A stretch of 64,000 nt of DNA from Neostapfia colusana (GCA_030760725.1 JASWHV010000011.1:83305765-83369764); one strand, 5' to 3'. Positions 52,130-64,000 are shown, numbered from the stretch's first letter. The notes: generated from the letters alone by a model not told the origin. Translations and numbers: made by a program.

Positions 52130-53851
52130 CGCATTGGTAATAGCACGGAATAAGGATTGTATTACGACAAAAACTTAGGATACGGTGAGGAAACGATAGT
52201 AGGCCCACATAAGGACTATAGTAGTATAGTTACTTAAGGTGGCAGTACTAACATACTTGTTATAATTCTGAATTTTAATTATGTAACGACGCACCTACGT
52301 TCAGGTAAGAATGGTAAGGAACGCCACCGAAAGCGGTTCAATTTCGGTTAGCTCCCCTGACGAGGAAAGTGGTTCAGGGTTAGATCTCACAGCTTGGTGT
52401 GAGATGTTAATATGAAACTCTTGGACTCTTCATGTTCCTGAGTTCATATGAAACGCTGATCCCTAGCGTGCATTAGGCAAGTAAGTGGAGACCCCATCGC
52501 GTGGTCAGTAACGCGAGAGTGTATTCGTCTGGGAGTAGCCCAGGAGGATATACGCAGCGCTTGCCATCGGCGTGCCCTGCAGGGCAGTAGGTGGTATCCG
52601 TTGGGTGATAACATTCCCAACCGTGACGACCCGTTAATGACATACTCGGGTTCCCCGTCGTGTGGTGTTGAAACACGATCGCGTACCTTGAGAGGTGACT
52701 TAACTCAAGGACGGCCGTATGGAAATGATACGGGCGTTTGTATTTACTTTCAACTATAGAACTGCCTGGGATGAAACAACCCTTAAGTGCACCACTATTG
52801 AGTGTCTTCTGCAGGTACTAACCACGTACGTATCCCGTGTAGTACACGTGTGTGAGAGACCGTTTAGTGCCACTGATTATACGTATATACCGGTATAATC
52901 CGGTTTAGGATTTTCTTTTGGAGAGGCAACGTAGTACCGACATGTTTCTTACGGTGCATCGACACCGTACTACACATAGTAACCTCTTCCCTATGAAGAA
53001 ATGATTCATGAGCTAACTTTCAACTAAAAATGGAAGTTTGAAACAAATATTAGTTACTGAACTCTTATTTTGAGCTAAGATTCAAATGAGAGAGTGTCTA
53101 GGTTTCAAGGATTTCAAAAAAACAGAGTGCTCTGTTTCTAGCAGAAATTCTTGCTGGACTTTTACAGAGCATAACTCTGGGTAGTTTTAACCAATTAAGG
53201 TGTATGATACGGTTCTGGAAAGAGTTTCAAGTGTTCTACAACTTTCTTGTAGACCTCCAGAGCAAAATTACAGATTAAGTTGGTGAAAAGTTCAGTTGAA
53301 GGAAAACTGTTCAGAATCAGGACAGTAACAAAGCCTCTCTGAACCTTTCTGTTTATAAGCCATAACTTCCTGTAGAAAAATCCCTAAGGAGCATGTGGTA
53401 CACCGTTGGAAAGGTTATGATATATGCAACATTGTTGTAGTTCAAAGGTTGTTCAAATTCTTGTTGTATTTCCATATACAACTGTGATAAAGTCAGCCAC
53501 ATACAAAGGAGATGCTGGCAAATTTTATCCAGAAAGTCTGGCAACTTTGCGAAGTCATAACTTTTGATCCAGAAGTGATATGGAGGCCTTTGGATACTCG
53601 TTGGAAAGATATTAAAGTTAACTTTAACTTTCATATTCAACTTGAGTTACGAAAGTGCTTTTAACTGGATCAGAATTGATCTGTTTAAGGACCAATCGGT
53701 CGGCTTGTAAATCCTTGCTGTAGATACATCAGATTGCGCCTAAATCATTTTGCTTATATGTTGAGATTTCATTATCAGTGTTACACTGCTTTGTTTATGG
53801 AATAAATCAAGTGATAGTGTTGAACTGATAATGAACTCTTGCAATTGCAGA
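52130..53851 (+). other. Leader of T2 with probable splice donor and acceptor
   Basis: About 1.7 kb with many short ATG frames and no ORF0. CAG|GTAAGA at 52302-52310 matches the plant 5' splice consensus. TTGCAATTGCAG ending at 53850 is a good acceptor one base before the gag ATG (53852). Use of both would remove 1,546 nt and bring gag close to the cap. Blocks at 52480-52700 match the T1 leader. Confidence 0.6.
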
Positions 53852-54960
53852 ATGGTGCGAACTCGTTCCATGAGTGAGGTGGGTGGTTCCAGTGGTGGTC
53901 GTGGTGATAACTCTCCACAGCGGGAGCAGCGAGCTCCGCAACAGCAGCCTTCACCAGGACCTTCACCCACGGTCACAATGGCGGACATTCTGGCTGCCAT
54001 GACGGGTGCAAGCGATGAGCGAACCGACTTGCTCCGCACCCTGGTGATAAATACATCCCGTCAAGGGGGATGTCAAAACGAAGACTTGCGCCAACCGCAA
54101 CTGAATTCCTATGTTGAGTTCTTGGCAACTCAACCACCGGTTTTCATTGAATCCGAGGATCCTCTGGTGGCGGATAGCTGGATCCGTACCATTGAATCTA
54201 AGTTCGGGTTGCTTCAATGCACAGAACAGCAGAAGGTTTTATACGCAGCGCAACAACTTCACGGGTCCGCCAGTGCATGGTGGGCAAATCAACTCGCCCC
54301 CTTACCAGATGGACATGACGTTTCATGGGCAGAATTCCGGAAGGCGTTTCTCGCGTATCACGTTCCTTCCAGAATAATTCAGTGGAAACTCGAGGAGTTT
54401 CTGGCCTTAAAACAAGCAGGGAGGGGTGCATACGAGCATTCGTGAGTGTTCAACAAGCTGGCGCAGTATGCGCCTCAACATGTGAACACCGAAGCATAAA
54501 AGTGTGAGTGGTTCTTCCGCAGCCTCAATCCCAAGCTAAAGGAGAGACTCGTGTTAGCTATCGAAAGAACTTCAACGAATTGATGAGTGCTGCCATCATG
54601 GTTGAAGATGCTCAGCGGGAAGTGCAGGCTGAGAAAAGAAAGAACCATGTACCACCGGAGAGCAGCAGTAGTGCTCCGCAGAAATACAGGGTGGTAGACA
54701 GTACATTGAACTGTCAGCTGATGCAGCCGGCTCGACGACTCCAGCAACATTCGGGTCGTTCGTCCCAATACTTTGAATTCGGACAGCTGCAACAACGGTA
54801 TAGGCATCCATGTTATTCTGCTCCTCAAGTGTTCTTGCCGCAGCAGAATACCACTAATGTCCATGCACAGAGCAACCAGGAACCGGCTGAGAAACCGTGC
54901 TTCACGTGCGGTACTTGGGTCACATCAGCAGAAAGTGTCCAGAAAGGATACGCTACAGAG
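53852..54960 (+). pseudogene. gag: Broken gag of T2
   Basis: It starts MVRTRSMSEVGG, parallel to T1. The frame is open to TGA 54443-54445 (an Arg position in relatives), with TAA at 54497-54499. A phase change lies near 54560 and another inside the zinc knuckle near 54905. The capsid region is otherwise easy to align with T1. It would not make a full Gag. Confidence 0.87.
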
Positions 54961-57900
54961 ATACTACACCAAAGCAGGGTATAAATCAACCCCGTGCTCA
55001 GCTTCAAGGAACAGCACGAAAATCCGGGTGCATTTATCATACAGCTCTAGAGGATGTGCCAGATGGGGCACCCGTGCTAGCGGGAATGTTCACCCTCAAT
55101 GGACTGCCCGTGTTAATATTATTTGACTCTGGAGCTACACACAATTTCATCAGCAGGTTGTTTGTGTGCAAAGCTGAGCTTTCCACCTCTACACCAAAGG
55201 ATCACTACCTTATCCGCTCACCAGGTGGAAATATAGCTGCTAATGAAGTAGTGATCAAAGCACCCTTGTGCTTAGGTGGAAACTTATACCCCACAACCCT
55301 CATTGTGTTAGAGGGGCAGAAGATCGACGTGATTCTAGGAATGGCGTGGATGAACTACCACGGGGCTGTTCTCGATATTGGTCCACGGATTGTTAGTTTG
55401 GACTCTCCAATCTACGGTCTCCAAACGCTCATACTTGAAGCCATGGATTCTAAAAATCCAGTGCTGTACCACAGTGTGACCACGAAACTGGAGGATATTC
55501 CAGTGGTCCGTGAGTACCCAGATGTGTTTCCCGACGATCTTTCAGGGATGCCGCCTGAGAGGGATGTGGTATTCAAGATCGAGTTAGCACCGGGAACCAC
55601 ACCAATATCTCGGAGGCCGTACAAAATGTCTCCGAAGGAATTAGCTGAACTGAAAGAACAGCTAAAGGACTTAATGGACAAAGGGTTCATCCGACCAAGC
55701 TCATCGCCATGGGGCTGTTCAGCCCTCTTTGTGAAGAAAAAGGATGAGTCACTTCGATTATGTGTGGATTATCGGCCGCTGAATGCAGTGACGATCAAAA
55801 ATAAATATCCACTGCCGCGGATCGATATATTATTTGATCAGTTAGTGGGTGCCAAGGTATTCTCCAAGATGGACTTACGGTCTGGTTATCATCAGATAAA
55901 GATCAGAGCGGAGGATATACCGAAGACGGCCTTCTCGACTAGATACGGGCTCTATGAGTATCTAGTCATGTCTTTCGGGCTAACAAATGCACCCGCACAC
56001 TTCATGTATCTCATGAATTCTGTATTCATGCCAGAGTTGGATCAGTTTGTCGTGGTTTTCATCGACGACATTCTCGTATACTCCAAATCGGAGGAGGAGC
56101 ACACCAAACATCTCCATATTGTGCTTCAACCTACGAGAACATAAGCTATATGCCAAATTCAGCAAGTGTGAATTTTAGATCAGCAAAATACTATTCTTAG
56201 GCCACATTATTTCAGCAGAGGGTGTGGCCGTGGATCCAACCAAAATTGAGCAAGTCTTGAAGTGGGAGTCTCCAACCTCGGTTCATCAAATCCGCAGTTT
56301 TCTAGGACTAGCGGGTTATTATCGGAGATTTATTCCCAGCTTCTCGAAGGTGGCCAAACCAATGACAGAGTTATTGAAGAAGAGCAGCAAGTATGTGTGG
56401 ACAGAGGCCTACGAAGAGGCATTTCAAACATTAAAGAAACATCTCACAACGGCACCGGTGCTAGCCCAACCGGATACAACAAAGCCATTTGATGTTTATT
56501 GTGATGCCTCAGGCATTTGACTTGGCTGCGTCTTAATGCAAGATAGACGCGTAATCGCGTATGGGTCTCGACAACTCCGCAACCACGAGCAGCACTACCC
56601 CACTCATGACCTAGAGCTTGCTGCGGTGGTGCTTGCGTTGAAGATGTGGAGGCACTACTTACTTGGAAATTTAGTGCATCTCTACACCGATCATAAGAGC
56701 CTCAAATACATATTCACTCAGAAGGATATCAATATGAGGCAGCGGAGATGGTTGGAATTAATCAAAGATTATGAGCTCGAGATCCATTACCATCCGGGCA
56801 AAGCTAACGTGCTGGCTGATGCACTCAGTCGTAAATCCCACGTGAATAACTTGTCAGTTGTTCCGGATGAGGATGAAGAACCAAGCTTGCGGGTGATTCC
56901 GTATGGGGCGTTGTATAATCTTGCTCTTGTGCCTGCCATTAGATAGGAGATTGTACAAGCCCAGAAGAGAGATAGAGGAATGCGGAATATACGAGCAAGG
57001 ATTAAAGAGGATAAGATGAAATGTTTCCGGGAAGATGATCAAGGCGTGTTATGGTTTAATGACCGTATAGTGGTACCCCGGAACCTGAAGCTAAGAAAGA
57101 AGATCTTGGACGAAGCTCATATGTCCAAGTACTCGATACATCCAGGGAGCAATAAGATGTATCAAGATCTTAAAACAAAATTTTGGTGGACTCGGATGAA
57201 GCAAGAAATTGCCAAATATGTATCTGAATGTGATACATGTCGGCGAGTCAAGGCTGACCATATAAAGAAAGCGGGAATGCTGCAACCATTAAACGTTCCA
57301 GCATGGAAGTGGGAGGACATCAGCATGGACTTTATTGTCGGACTGCCTCTCACGTCCAGAAAGCATGACTCCATTTGGGTGATTATTGATCGCTTAACCA
57401 AATCAGCCCACTTCATCCCAGTAAATACGGGATTCCATACTAAACAATATGCAGAGTTGTATCTCTTCAGAATTGTGTGCTTGCATGGAGTCCCCAAGAC
57501 CATCATATCAGACCGAGGTTCAATATTTGTTGCTCGTTTCTGGGAGCAACTACATGAATCTCTGGGAACAAAGTTAATCAGAAGCTCAGCATACCACCCT
57601 CAGACGGATGGTCAAACGAAGAGGGTGAACCAGATTTTGGAAGATATGCTGAGGGCATGTGCCATAGATCATGGAAAGAACTGGGATAACCATTTGCCAT
57701 TAGCAGAGTTCTCCTACAACAATGATTACCAATCCAGTATTAAAATGGCACCATACGAAGCACTTTATGGCAGGAAGTGCCGCACACCACTCAATTGGTG
57801 TGAATCAGGCGAAAGGGTGATTTTCGGCATTGATCTTGCAAAAGATGCCGAAGAGCGGGTCCAGCTGATTCAAGAAAACCTCAGGGCCGCTCAATCTTGC

Positions 57901-58365
57901 CAGAAAAGCTATGCGGACCAGCGACGCCGACCCTTATGTTTTGTAGTCGGAGATCACGTCTATCTCCGAGTATCCCCGATGAAGGGAATTCATTGATTCG
58001 GTGTCAAGGGAAAGCTAGCTCCTTGCTTTGTGGGTCCGTTCCTTATTACAGAACGGTGTGGGCCGGTAGCCTACCGTTTGGAGCTGCCGCCATCCTTATC
58101 GGGCATCCACGACATCTTCCATGTCTCACACTTGAGAAAGTGTTTGAAGAAACCGACGGACATCCTTTCGGAAGACATGGAAGCATTGCAACCGGACCTC
58201 ACCTACACCGAGAAGCCCATCAAGATTATCGACGAGAAGAGCCAGATCACTCGAAATCGGGCTTTGAAATTTTACAAAGTCCTGTGGAGTAATCACACAC
58301 CGGAAGAAGCGACGTGGGAAAGTGAAGATTACCTCCACAAGAACTATCCGGAACTTCTGTCGTAG
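54961..58365 (+). pseudogene. pol: Broken pol of T2, with chromodomain
   Basis: One frame from about 54920 to 56144 carries protease (FDSGATHNF near 55130) and RT (FIDDIL near 56060). The phase shifts near 56130. The next frame holds the end of RT, RNase H (TDHKSL near 56690), integrase zinc region (CDTC-x-R near 57232) and core (MDFIVGLP near 57328, ISDRG near 57507, then the Glu region near 57610). It is broken by stops at 56176-56178, 56518-56520, 56944-56946 and 57994-57996. The last segment, to TAG 58363-58365, ends in a chromodomain-type stretch (KVLW...EEATWESE), the mark of Tekay/Del chromoviruses, which target heterochromatin. Confidence 0.88.
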
Positions 58366-58423
58366 TTGTTGTAATTACCTTCCGTCTCATCTTTCTTTTG
58401 TAATCTCGGGACGAGATTCTTTT

Positions 58424-58434
58424 AAGGGGGAGGA
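58424..58434 (+). other. Polypurine tract of T2
   Basis: AAGGGGGAGGA ends one base before the 3' LTR and would prime plus-strand synthesis. Confidence 0.85.
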
Positions 58435-58435
58435 T

Positions 58436-61400
58436 TGTAAAGGTCCCAAAAATGTGAATACAAAGAAACATGAGTTTGCACAAATGTTGGAGTCATGTGT
58501 ATGAAAAAAGGGGCTTAGTTGAAACTTTTTCCCACATATGATAACATTGGTGAGAATTCTTCTAAACAAACTTAGGGTTACTGCATGGATGGACCTCATG
58601 TAGATTAAAACCCCAGAAATGAAGAGGTCAAGTGCAAGGGAAGGGTTTAAAAATCAGAGATGGACTAAAGGTAAATTCAAACTTCAAGTGAGGGAAGGAC
58701 ACAATGAGAAATTCAAAACTGTTGTGTCCAAACTATTATTTGCAGCAGCTAACACAAGGATCAAGTGGCATATTTGGATTCCTTAGGTCCAAATTAGTGG
58801 GGAGGCAAAGTTTCATTAATTTTTAAAAAGATTTGCTGCCCATTTTTCTAAAGGGAGTCAAATATGCAAAGAATTCAAATGAACATTTGAATTTGCATGG
58901 AATTTGTCCAAACATGTCAAATGAGCTCAGTTTCCAATTTTCAAACAATTGGGTTGGATAATTGTCAAACTTTGGAGATATTTGGAGGAAAGAGGTACTG
59001 AATTGTGGGGCCCACATGTCATTGGGGGAAATGAGTGTGCAAAAGATCTTCAGCTCAGGCGGTGCACGGTCTCTGTTTTTCTCCTCCTTGCGAAGTCATC
59101 GCGCCACCGAGACCGCCTCGGTCCTTCTCACCGTGCGACACCGGGGCAAGGCCGACGCCACCTCTCCCTCGCGAACTCGGTGCTGGCGAGCTGGTTTCCC
59201 CCCTCCTTATCACGCAGCTCGCGCGTTGTCCTCGGTTTCCACTCTCGCGCGCACAACAGGAACCTCCCGGCGCCGTTTCTCGTTCTGCCTGTTGCAAACC
59301 GCGTCGCCCCCTCCACTGCCCGAGTGATCCACGGAAGAAGTGAGCGCCAGCGTGTGCTCTAGCGACCCATCGCTCTACTCCGTGGCGTTGCCCCATCGTT
59401 TGATCACAATTTGACGAATTCCACCGGGCACCGAGGCTCACCATCGGGAAACCGAGCTGGTCTCACATGGACAGCCCCACCGAGAGCTTCTCAGGCCCGA
59501 GCTAGAGCGCCCTCAGATGCGCTGGGAGCCCCTGATGCTCATCCCCGAAGCTCAAGCCATGAGATGATCTACCGGGCTCGAATTTGGGAAAAGATCGCCG
59601 TCGGGCACCATCCGACCTTCTGATACAGTAATACCAAATTCGATCGTCCCTTGCGTTCTTAGGCCGTCAAATCTTGCACACATGAGCTGGGCTAGCCGGC
59701 GATCTTTTGCCCTTTTTCAACCAATGCCTGAAAACCATTGTGCACGACGTATTTCACACTTTTTCCACGGCGGTTATGGTGGGGCAGTTCGGGCTCCCGA
59801 TGAGAGCTAGGTTAGGGCCATTTGCAGGCTGCTTCACCACCCGGACGATCCTCCCTGGCGTCCACTGGTGCTGTAGCGCCGCTCCACCGAGGTCTGGGCA
59901 GGCTAGGATGACCGGGCGACGTTGCCGAACCGGTCCAGAGCCGCCGCGCCGTGGCCAGCTAGGTTAGAGCCATCGCCGGCCGGGGAAGAGGGTTGCATCG
60001 TGTTCAGCACGTGAAATAAGGCCCTAGCGGCGAGGGAGGGCTCGGGGGATGGCCGGGAGGCCGGGATCCGTCGAACTCCGGCGAGCCCGGCGGCGCGCGG
60101 GCGCGGGGGCCGGAGGTAGAAGACGACCCGGTGGGTCCCGCCCGTCAGCAACAGTTTTTTAAATATTTGATCGGCTGTGGCGCAGGGATCTGGTGTGGTG
60201 GCGCGGGAAATACCCTGTAGCCCCGTGTGGCTTGCCTCAGCGAGTGACACCTGTCCCTGGACCCACTGACATTATTTGAACATTTTGGGGAATTTCAGTT
60301 TTCAGTTCAAACTTTGAATAGCCACAACTTTGGGTAGAAGAATCCAAAAATTGTCAAACAAATTTTATTGGATTCCTCTGATAGAGTACTATCCAAATAT
60401 GGAACCCAATTTATATGAAACCCTTTATTTAATTCTGTAAAATTCTTTAAAACTTTTTAGCAAAAGAATTTTAGAGAGAGTTTGGTTAATCCAAAAATCC
60501 TCAAATTTTGCCAGAATAGTCTTTAGAGTATTAGAGAACCTCTATAAAAGTTTCAGATCAACTTGAGTTTATTTGATCAGGGAAATTTAGATTTGAAGAT
60601 GCTGTATTCAAATAATACAGAAACAATTTCAGAGAATTTCCAAAACATGGAAATTCAGTTCTGGGCAGATCTTAGCTCCAAAAATGCTAGGAAAATTCAT
60701 GCAAACTCTATGAGCTATAATTGAAATTGTAGTTCACTAAGTTTTGCATGAACATGGGTGGGATCTCAGAATTAATTCTTCTTTGCTTAATTGCTTAGAA
60801 AATTATTCTGAACAAACCACTCAATAAAAAGTGCTAATTTTTGGTCCATAGGACTTTCTTGTGACAAGGAACTCACATGAAAATTCTCAGCTCCATTGGA
60901 GCCCTGGATCACCCCTGTTCTTTTTAACCTCTTTAGGTGATCAATATAGAAGAGGGGGAAAACCACTTAGCATTTAATCATGTGTTTAGATCCAAACCTA
61001 AACCACTAGCACCAGTGTCATTTTAAATTCTTAAACAGAGTTCCAATTTTTGAAAACCTGTTATTAGGACTTGTAGCAAAGTCTTTACAATTAAACGATA
61101 TGCATATTCATCACGTGTAGTATCTACGTGGAGGAGTTGAAGTCATCGGAGTAGAAATCAAGGAAGGAGGAAAGAGGTTGATCAAGCACCAAGTGGTCTT
61201 CACTAACTGCATATATATATAAGTCACCTGCAAAACAAAGGCAAGCCCCGGTTTGCATCAAATTTACAAGTTTTTATTTGTATTCACTTCATACGTCTAG
61301 TATTATATTTATTGCATTACGTCTAGATGGTATGAAACCCCAAATGCATGACCCAGAAAACCCTAGAGTTTAATGTAGGATAGGTTATCAATTAATTATA

Positions 61401-62776
61401 ACTGTTGTTCTCAATAAAAGTGGATTAAAAGAGACATAACTCGAGTAGGCAGATTCCTACTCGTGAAATGGGATTAAGGGGGATGAATCGGAAGAGTTGG
61501 GAATTGATCCTCATAATTGGGAATAGAGACCGGGCAGTGGATGGAAGGTCAAGGACGTAGTCCTGTGAGCCTAGTCTATGTCTGAGTCGATTAAGGCCCG
61601 TTCTCGTGTGCGGCCCCGCTGGACAAGTTTGAGTTGTGTACCGGATGCATACTGGCTATATGGGACCCAGGAAACCGATGTAACATGTTAACCTGGGTGT
61701 CGAGGCATACCTCACTGTCTGATGCCGATGCTGAAAGGATAGAGAAGTCGGCTCTACGAGGGTTTGCCGTAGAGAGACTTAATCCCAGTCGGTGGGACCG
61801 GTTCGACATTTGGGTGTCGTGTGAAAGGTGGCCACGTACGACGTCAGTGACGGTTGCTGTGTGCAACGTCGAGTACGGGCGTACGTGTCGTGTCAGCCGG
61901 GTGTTTTTTATTGCAATCACCGTCGCTCGCGGTAGTGAGCATACTTGTACACTGAGTCGTGACGTAGTAATAAACTGGGAAATGTTTAATATGCTTCGTG
62001 GGTAAGCCTCATAATGGAGATGAGGAACGAGCAACAGTTCACTAAATTTAATTTCCACCTTGGGCTAGTAGCGTCGAGGCAAAGCGTTTCTTGTTTGATT
62101 GTGGAGTCTTGACATTAATGGCGCAAGGTCCGTTTGAGTCTAGGATAGCTCACTAAAGTTACTTTCACCTCGGGCAAGTGACATCGAGATGAAGCGTTTC
62201 TTGTTTGATTGTGGAGTCTCGATGTAAGTTGCGCGAGGGCTATAAAAGTTGCTTAAAACTTGAAGTAAGGACTCCCCTTTAGCTCAAAATCATTGTTTGT
62301 GCAAACCTCTGTAATCAGCCCTCTATTTCTATCATGTAGAGTTTCATGGCTAGGGTGACGGGTCAGTCTTGCTGAGCTTCGTGCTCACAGATACTGCATA
62401 AGTTGTTTTGCAGGTAATAACTGTAGGTTGTTATGTATGGGTGCCCGATGAGGCTCGGAACTCCCCGAGTGGTGAACTCATGGCAACCTCTGCCGCTGCT
62501 ATCATGACAGTGTTGCTAGCGAGAAGGATCCGCGGGCTGGACACCTTCTCTGTTGCTTAGCATAGGTATGAGACGTGAGTTGTAATAGTCTTCCGCTGTA
62601 GCATATTTTTGAGAAGTATTTGTAAAATCAACACTTTGTAAGCTTCCGCTTGTTTTATATAATATGATGCTTTATTATGTGTGCTGTTGGCTGCCGCATC
62701 GCACGGCACCACCCAATGCGATTCCCGGGCGAGGTGCTCCGTCCCCGTGAGTAATCGGGACGGCGGGGTCCTCACA
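58436..62776 (+). repeat. 3' LTR of T2 (4,341 bp)
   Basis: Same plan as the 5' LTR, ending GTCCTCACA, followed by the CCAAG duplication and the rest of the C LTR. Confidence 0.95.
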
Positions 62777-63012
62777 CCAAGCTCAGGACTCCGGTTCTGA
62801 GCAACAAGCAATACAGCGAGCTCCATAAGCTCGCCGTGGACGTAGGGTTTTACGCTCCGGCGGCCTGAACCACGTAAAACTCGCCGTGTCAAGCTCTTCC
62901 TAACTCGTCCATACGCTCAAGCTCTCCGCAAGCGACTAGCCCCACTGAAAAAAGAACCTCCGCGGGCTGCCCAGTGCAGGCCCGGGGGAAGTGTCGGCAG
63001 AACACTTCGACA
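62777..63012 (+). repeat. 3' LTR of C, right part
   Basis: It begins with the duplicated CCAAG, then the U5 end of a Tat LTR (CTCAGGACTCCGG...) ending GAACACTTCGACA at 63012. The piece to the left of T2 joins it without loss. No primer site follows, so it is a 3' or solo end. Confidence 0.9.
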
Positions 63013-64000
63013 ATGGCCTTCCGCGCATGCAAAACCATCAAGTTGCACCGTCCGGAGGTGTATTCCGTCAAGGTTCCGTCCGACCGCCCGGGACCCGAGA
63101 TCGTGAGTTTTACCGACTTTCTCGAATTTCCCAATTTTTACCCCAATGGCCATCCATGCATGCAAAACCATCAAGTTGCACCATCAGAACGTATATTCCA
63201 TCAAGGTCCTTTCCGGTCACCTGGGATCCAAGTTTGTGAGTTTTACAGAGTTTCCCGACTTTCTTAGTTATGACCCAGATAGACATCCGCGCATGCAAAA
63301 CCATCATGTTGCACCGTCAAGACGTGTATTCCGTCAAGTTTCCGTCCGGCCGCCCGGGACCCGAGTTACTAAGTTTTACCGTCTTTCCCGACTTTTTCGA
63401 TTTTGACCCTGATGGCCATCCGCGCATGCAAAGCCATCTAGTTGCACCGACGTATATTCCGTCAAGGTCCTGTCTGACCGCCCGGGACCCGAGTTTGTGA
63501 GTTTTCACGACTTTCCCTACTTTCTCGATTTTGACCCAGATAGCCATCCGCGCTTGCAAAACCATCAAGTTGCACCGTCCGAACGTGTATTCCGTCAAGG
63601 TTCCATCCGGCAGCCCGACCCGAGTTTGTGAGTTTTACAAACTTTCTCGACTTTCTTGATTTTGACCCAGATGGCCATCCGCGCACGTAAAACAATCAAG
63701 TTGCACTGTCCGGACGGGTATTCCATCAATGTTCCGTTCGGAAGCCTGAGACCCGAGTTTGTGAGTTTTATAGACTTTCCTGACTTTCTCGATTTTCACC
63801 CAGATGTCCATCCGCGCATGCAAAACCATAAAGTTGCACTGTCTGGACGTGTATTCCGTCAAGGTTTTGTCCGGCCGCTCGGGACCCGAGTTCGTGAGTT
63901 TCACAGACTTTATCGAATTTCTCAATTTCGACCCGGATGGCCATGTATGCATGCAAAACCATCAAGTTGCACCATCAGAATGTGTATTCCGTCAAGGTCC
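63013..64000. repeat. 133-bp tandem satellite, at least 7.4 copies, runs off right edge
   Basis: Unit starts (ATGGCCATCC or variants) at 63013, 63146, 63279, 63412, 63540, 63671, 63804 and 63937 give periods of 133, 133, 133, 128, 131, 133 and 133 bp. Shared parts include GCATGCAAAACCATCAAG, TTGCACC, GTATTCCGTCAAGG, CGCCCGGGACCCGAG and GTGAGTTTTAC. The units differ by scattered substitutions and two short deletions. No coding potential. I do not recognise the family. Confidence 0.93.

Larger units (their letters stand above)
47775..62776 (+). mobile_element. T2: complete Tekay-like chromovirus with decayed coding region (15.0 kb)
   Basis: Two long LTRs (47775-52114, 4,340 bp; 58436-62776, 4,341 bp) are flanked by CCAAG on both sides (47770-47774 and 62777-62781). 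There is a tRNA-iMet primer site, a 1.7-kb leader, gag-pol with a C-terminal chromodomain, and a polypurine tract. By my own count over about half the length the LTRs differ by roughly 2%. The coding region has six stops and at least three frameshifts. Confidence 0.95.
33943..63012 (+). mobile_element. C: base Tat-lineage element, right part, interrupted by B2 and T2
   Basis: Pieces in order: pol remnant (33943-35003), 3' region (35004-36161), an antisense gene (36162-38505 and 46589-46921) split by B2, and the 3' LTR (46922-47774 and 62782-63012) split by T2. The left part of C is beyond E, off the window. The LTR end at 63012 abuts a 133-bp satellite, so C inserted in, or now borders, that array. 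Its target duplication would begin ATGGC at 63013 but the partner is not visible. C is the oldest retroelement layer in the window. Confidence 0.85.

Noticed and set aside
46922..63012. The C LTR as a separate solo LTR inserted in the antisense gene
   Set aside because: A solo insertion should have the antisense gene continuing on the right with a 5-bp duplication of AAGAC. Instead satellite follows, so it is more simply the 3' LTR of C with a short internal loss.
63013..64000. The tandem array as a CRISPR array
   Set aside because: The whole 133-bp unit is repeated with no unique spacers, and the context is plant retrotransposons.

Overview
This window is plant nuclear DNA, almost certainly from a grass (Poaceae), and it is built entirely of repeats. 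I found no host gene, tRNA, rRNA or bacterial-type gene. The content is Ty3/gypsy LTR retrotransposons stacked inside one another, plus one satellite array at the right edge. The grass assignment rests on the pairing of two element types: Tat-lineage elements (tRNA-Arg primer site, extra RNase H, antisense accessory gene) and very long-LTR Tekay-like chromoviruses with an extra upstream ORF. I cannot name the species.

The nest can be read from LTR ends and 5-bp target-site duplications (TSDs). I use private labels. C is the base element (Tat, + strand); its 3' LTR ends at 63012 against a 133-bp satellite. Element E (+, 11768-33942) sits in the pol of C (TSD ACGGT). Element F (-, 14540-30931) sits in the pol of E (TSD GTGCA). 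Element B1 (+, 16540-25814) sits in the 3' region of F (TSD GGAGC). A minus-strand Tat LTR, G (11019-11767), sits in the 5' LTR of E, and the Tekay-like T1 (-, 1-11018, running off the left edge) sits in G. Element B2 (+, 38506-46583) sits in the antisense gene of C (TSD ACCAC). Tekay-like T2 (+, 47775-62776) sits in the 3' LTR of C (TSD CCAAG). The nest is four levels deep in two places.

Coding state varies. T1 keeps an open gag-pol frame from 4259 to the window edge and a separate 314-codon ORF0. B1 is one 2,061-codon gag-pro-pol frame broken by only two stop codons, so it is close to an autonomous Tat element. B2 has an intact gag and almost no pol. E and F share the same internal deletions and look like a non-autonomous family moved in trans. 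C carries an antisense gene with a retained GT-AG intron. T2 has well-matched LTRs but many stops and frameshifts.

The observations most worth a second look are: splice-acceptor-like sequences directly before both the ORF0 and gag starts of the Tekay elements, with a strong donor in the T2 leader; the intron-bearing antisense gene cut in two by B2; independent tandem duplications in the gag N-terminus of E and F; a repeat-built linker between RT and RNase H in B1; a gag-only element with otherwise proper ends; and the 133-bp satellite into which the whole stack was inserted.
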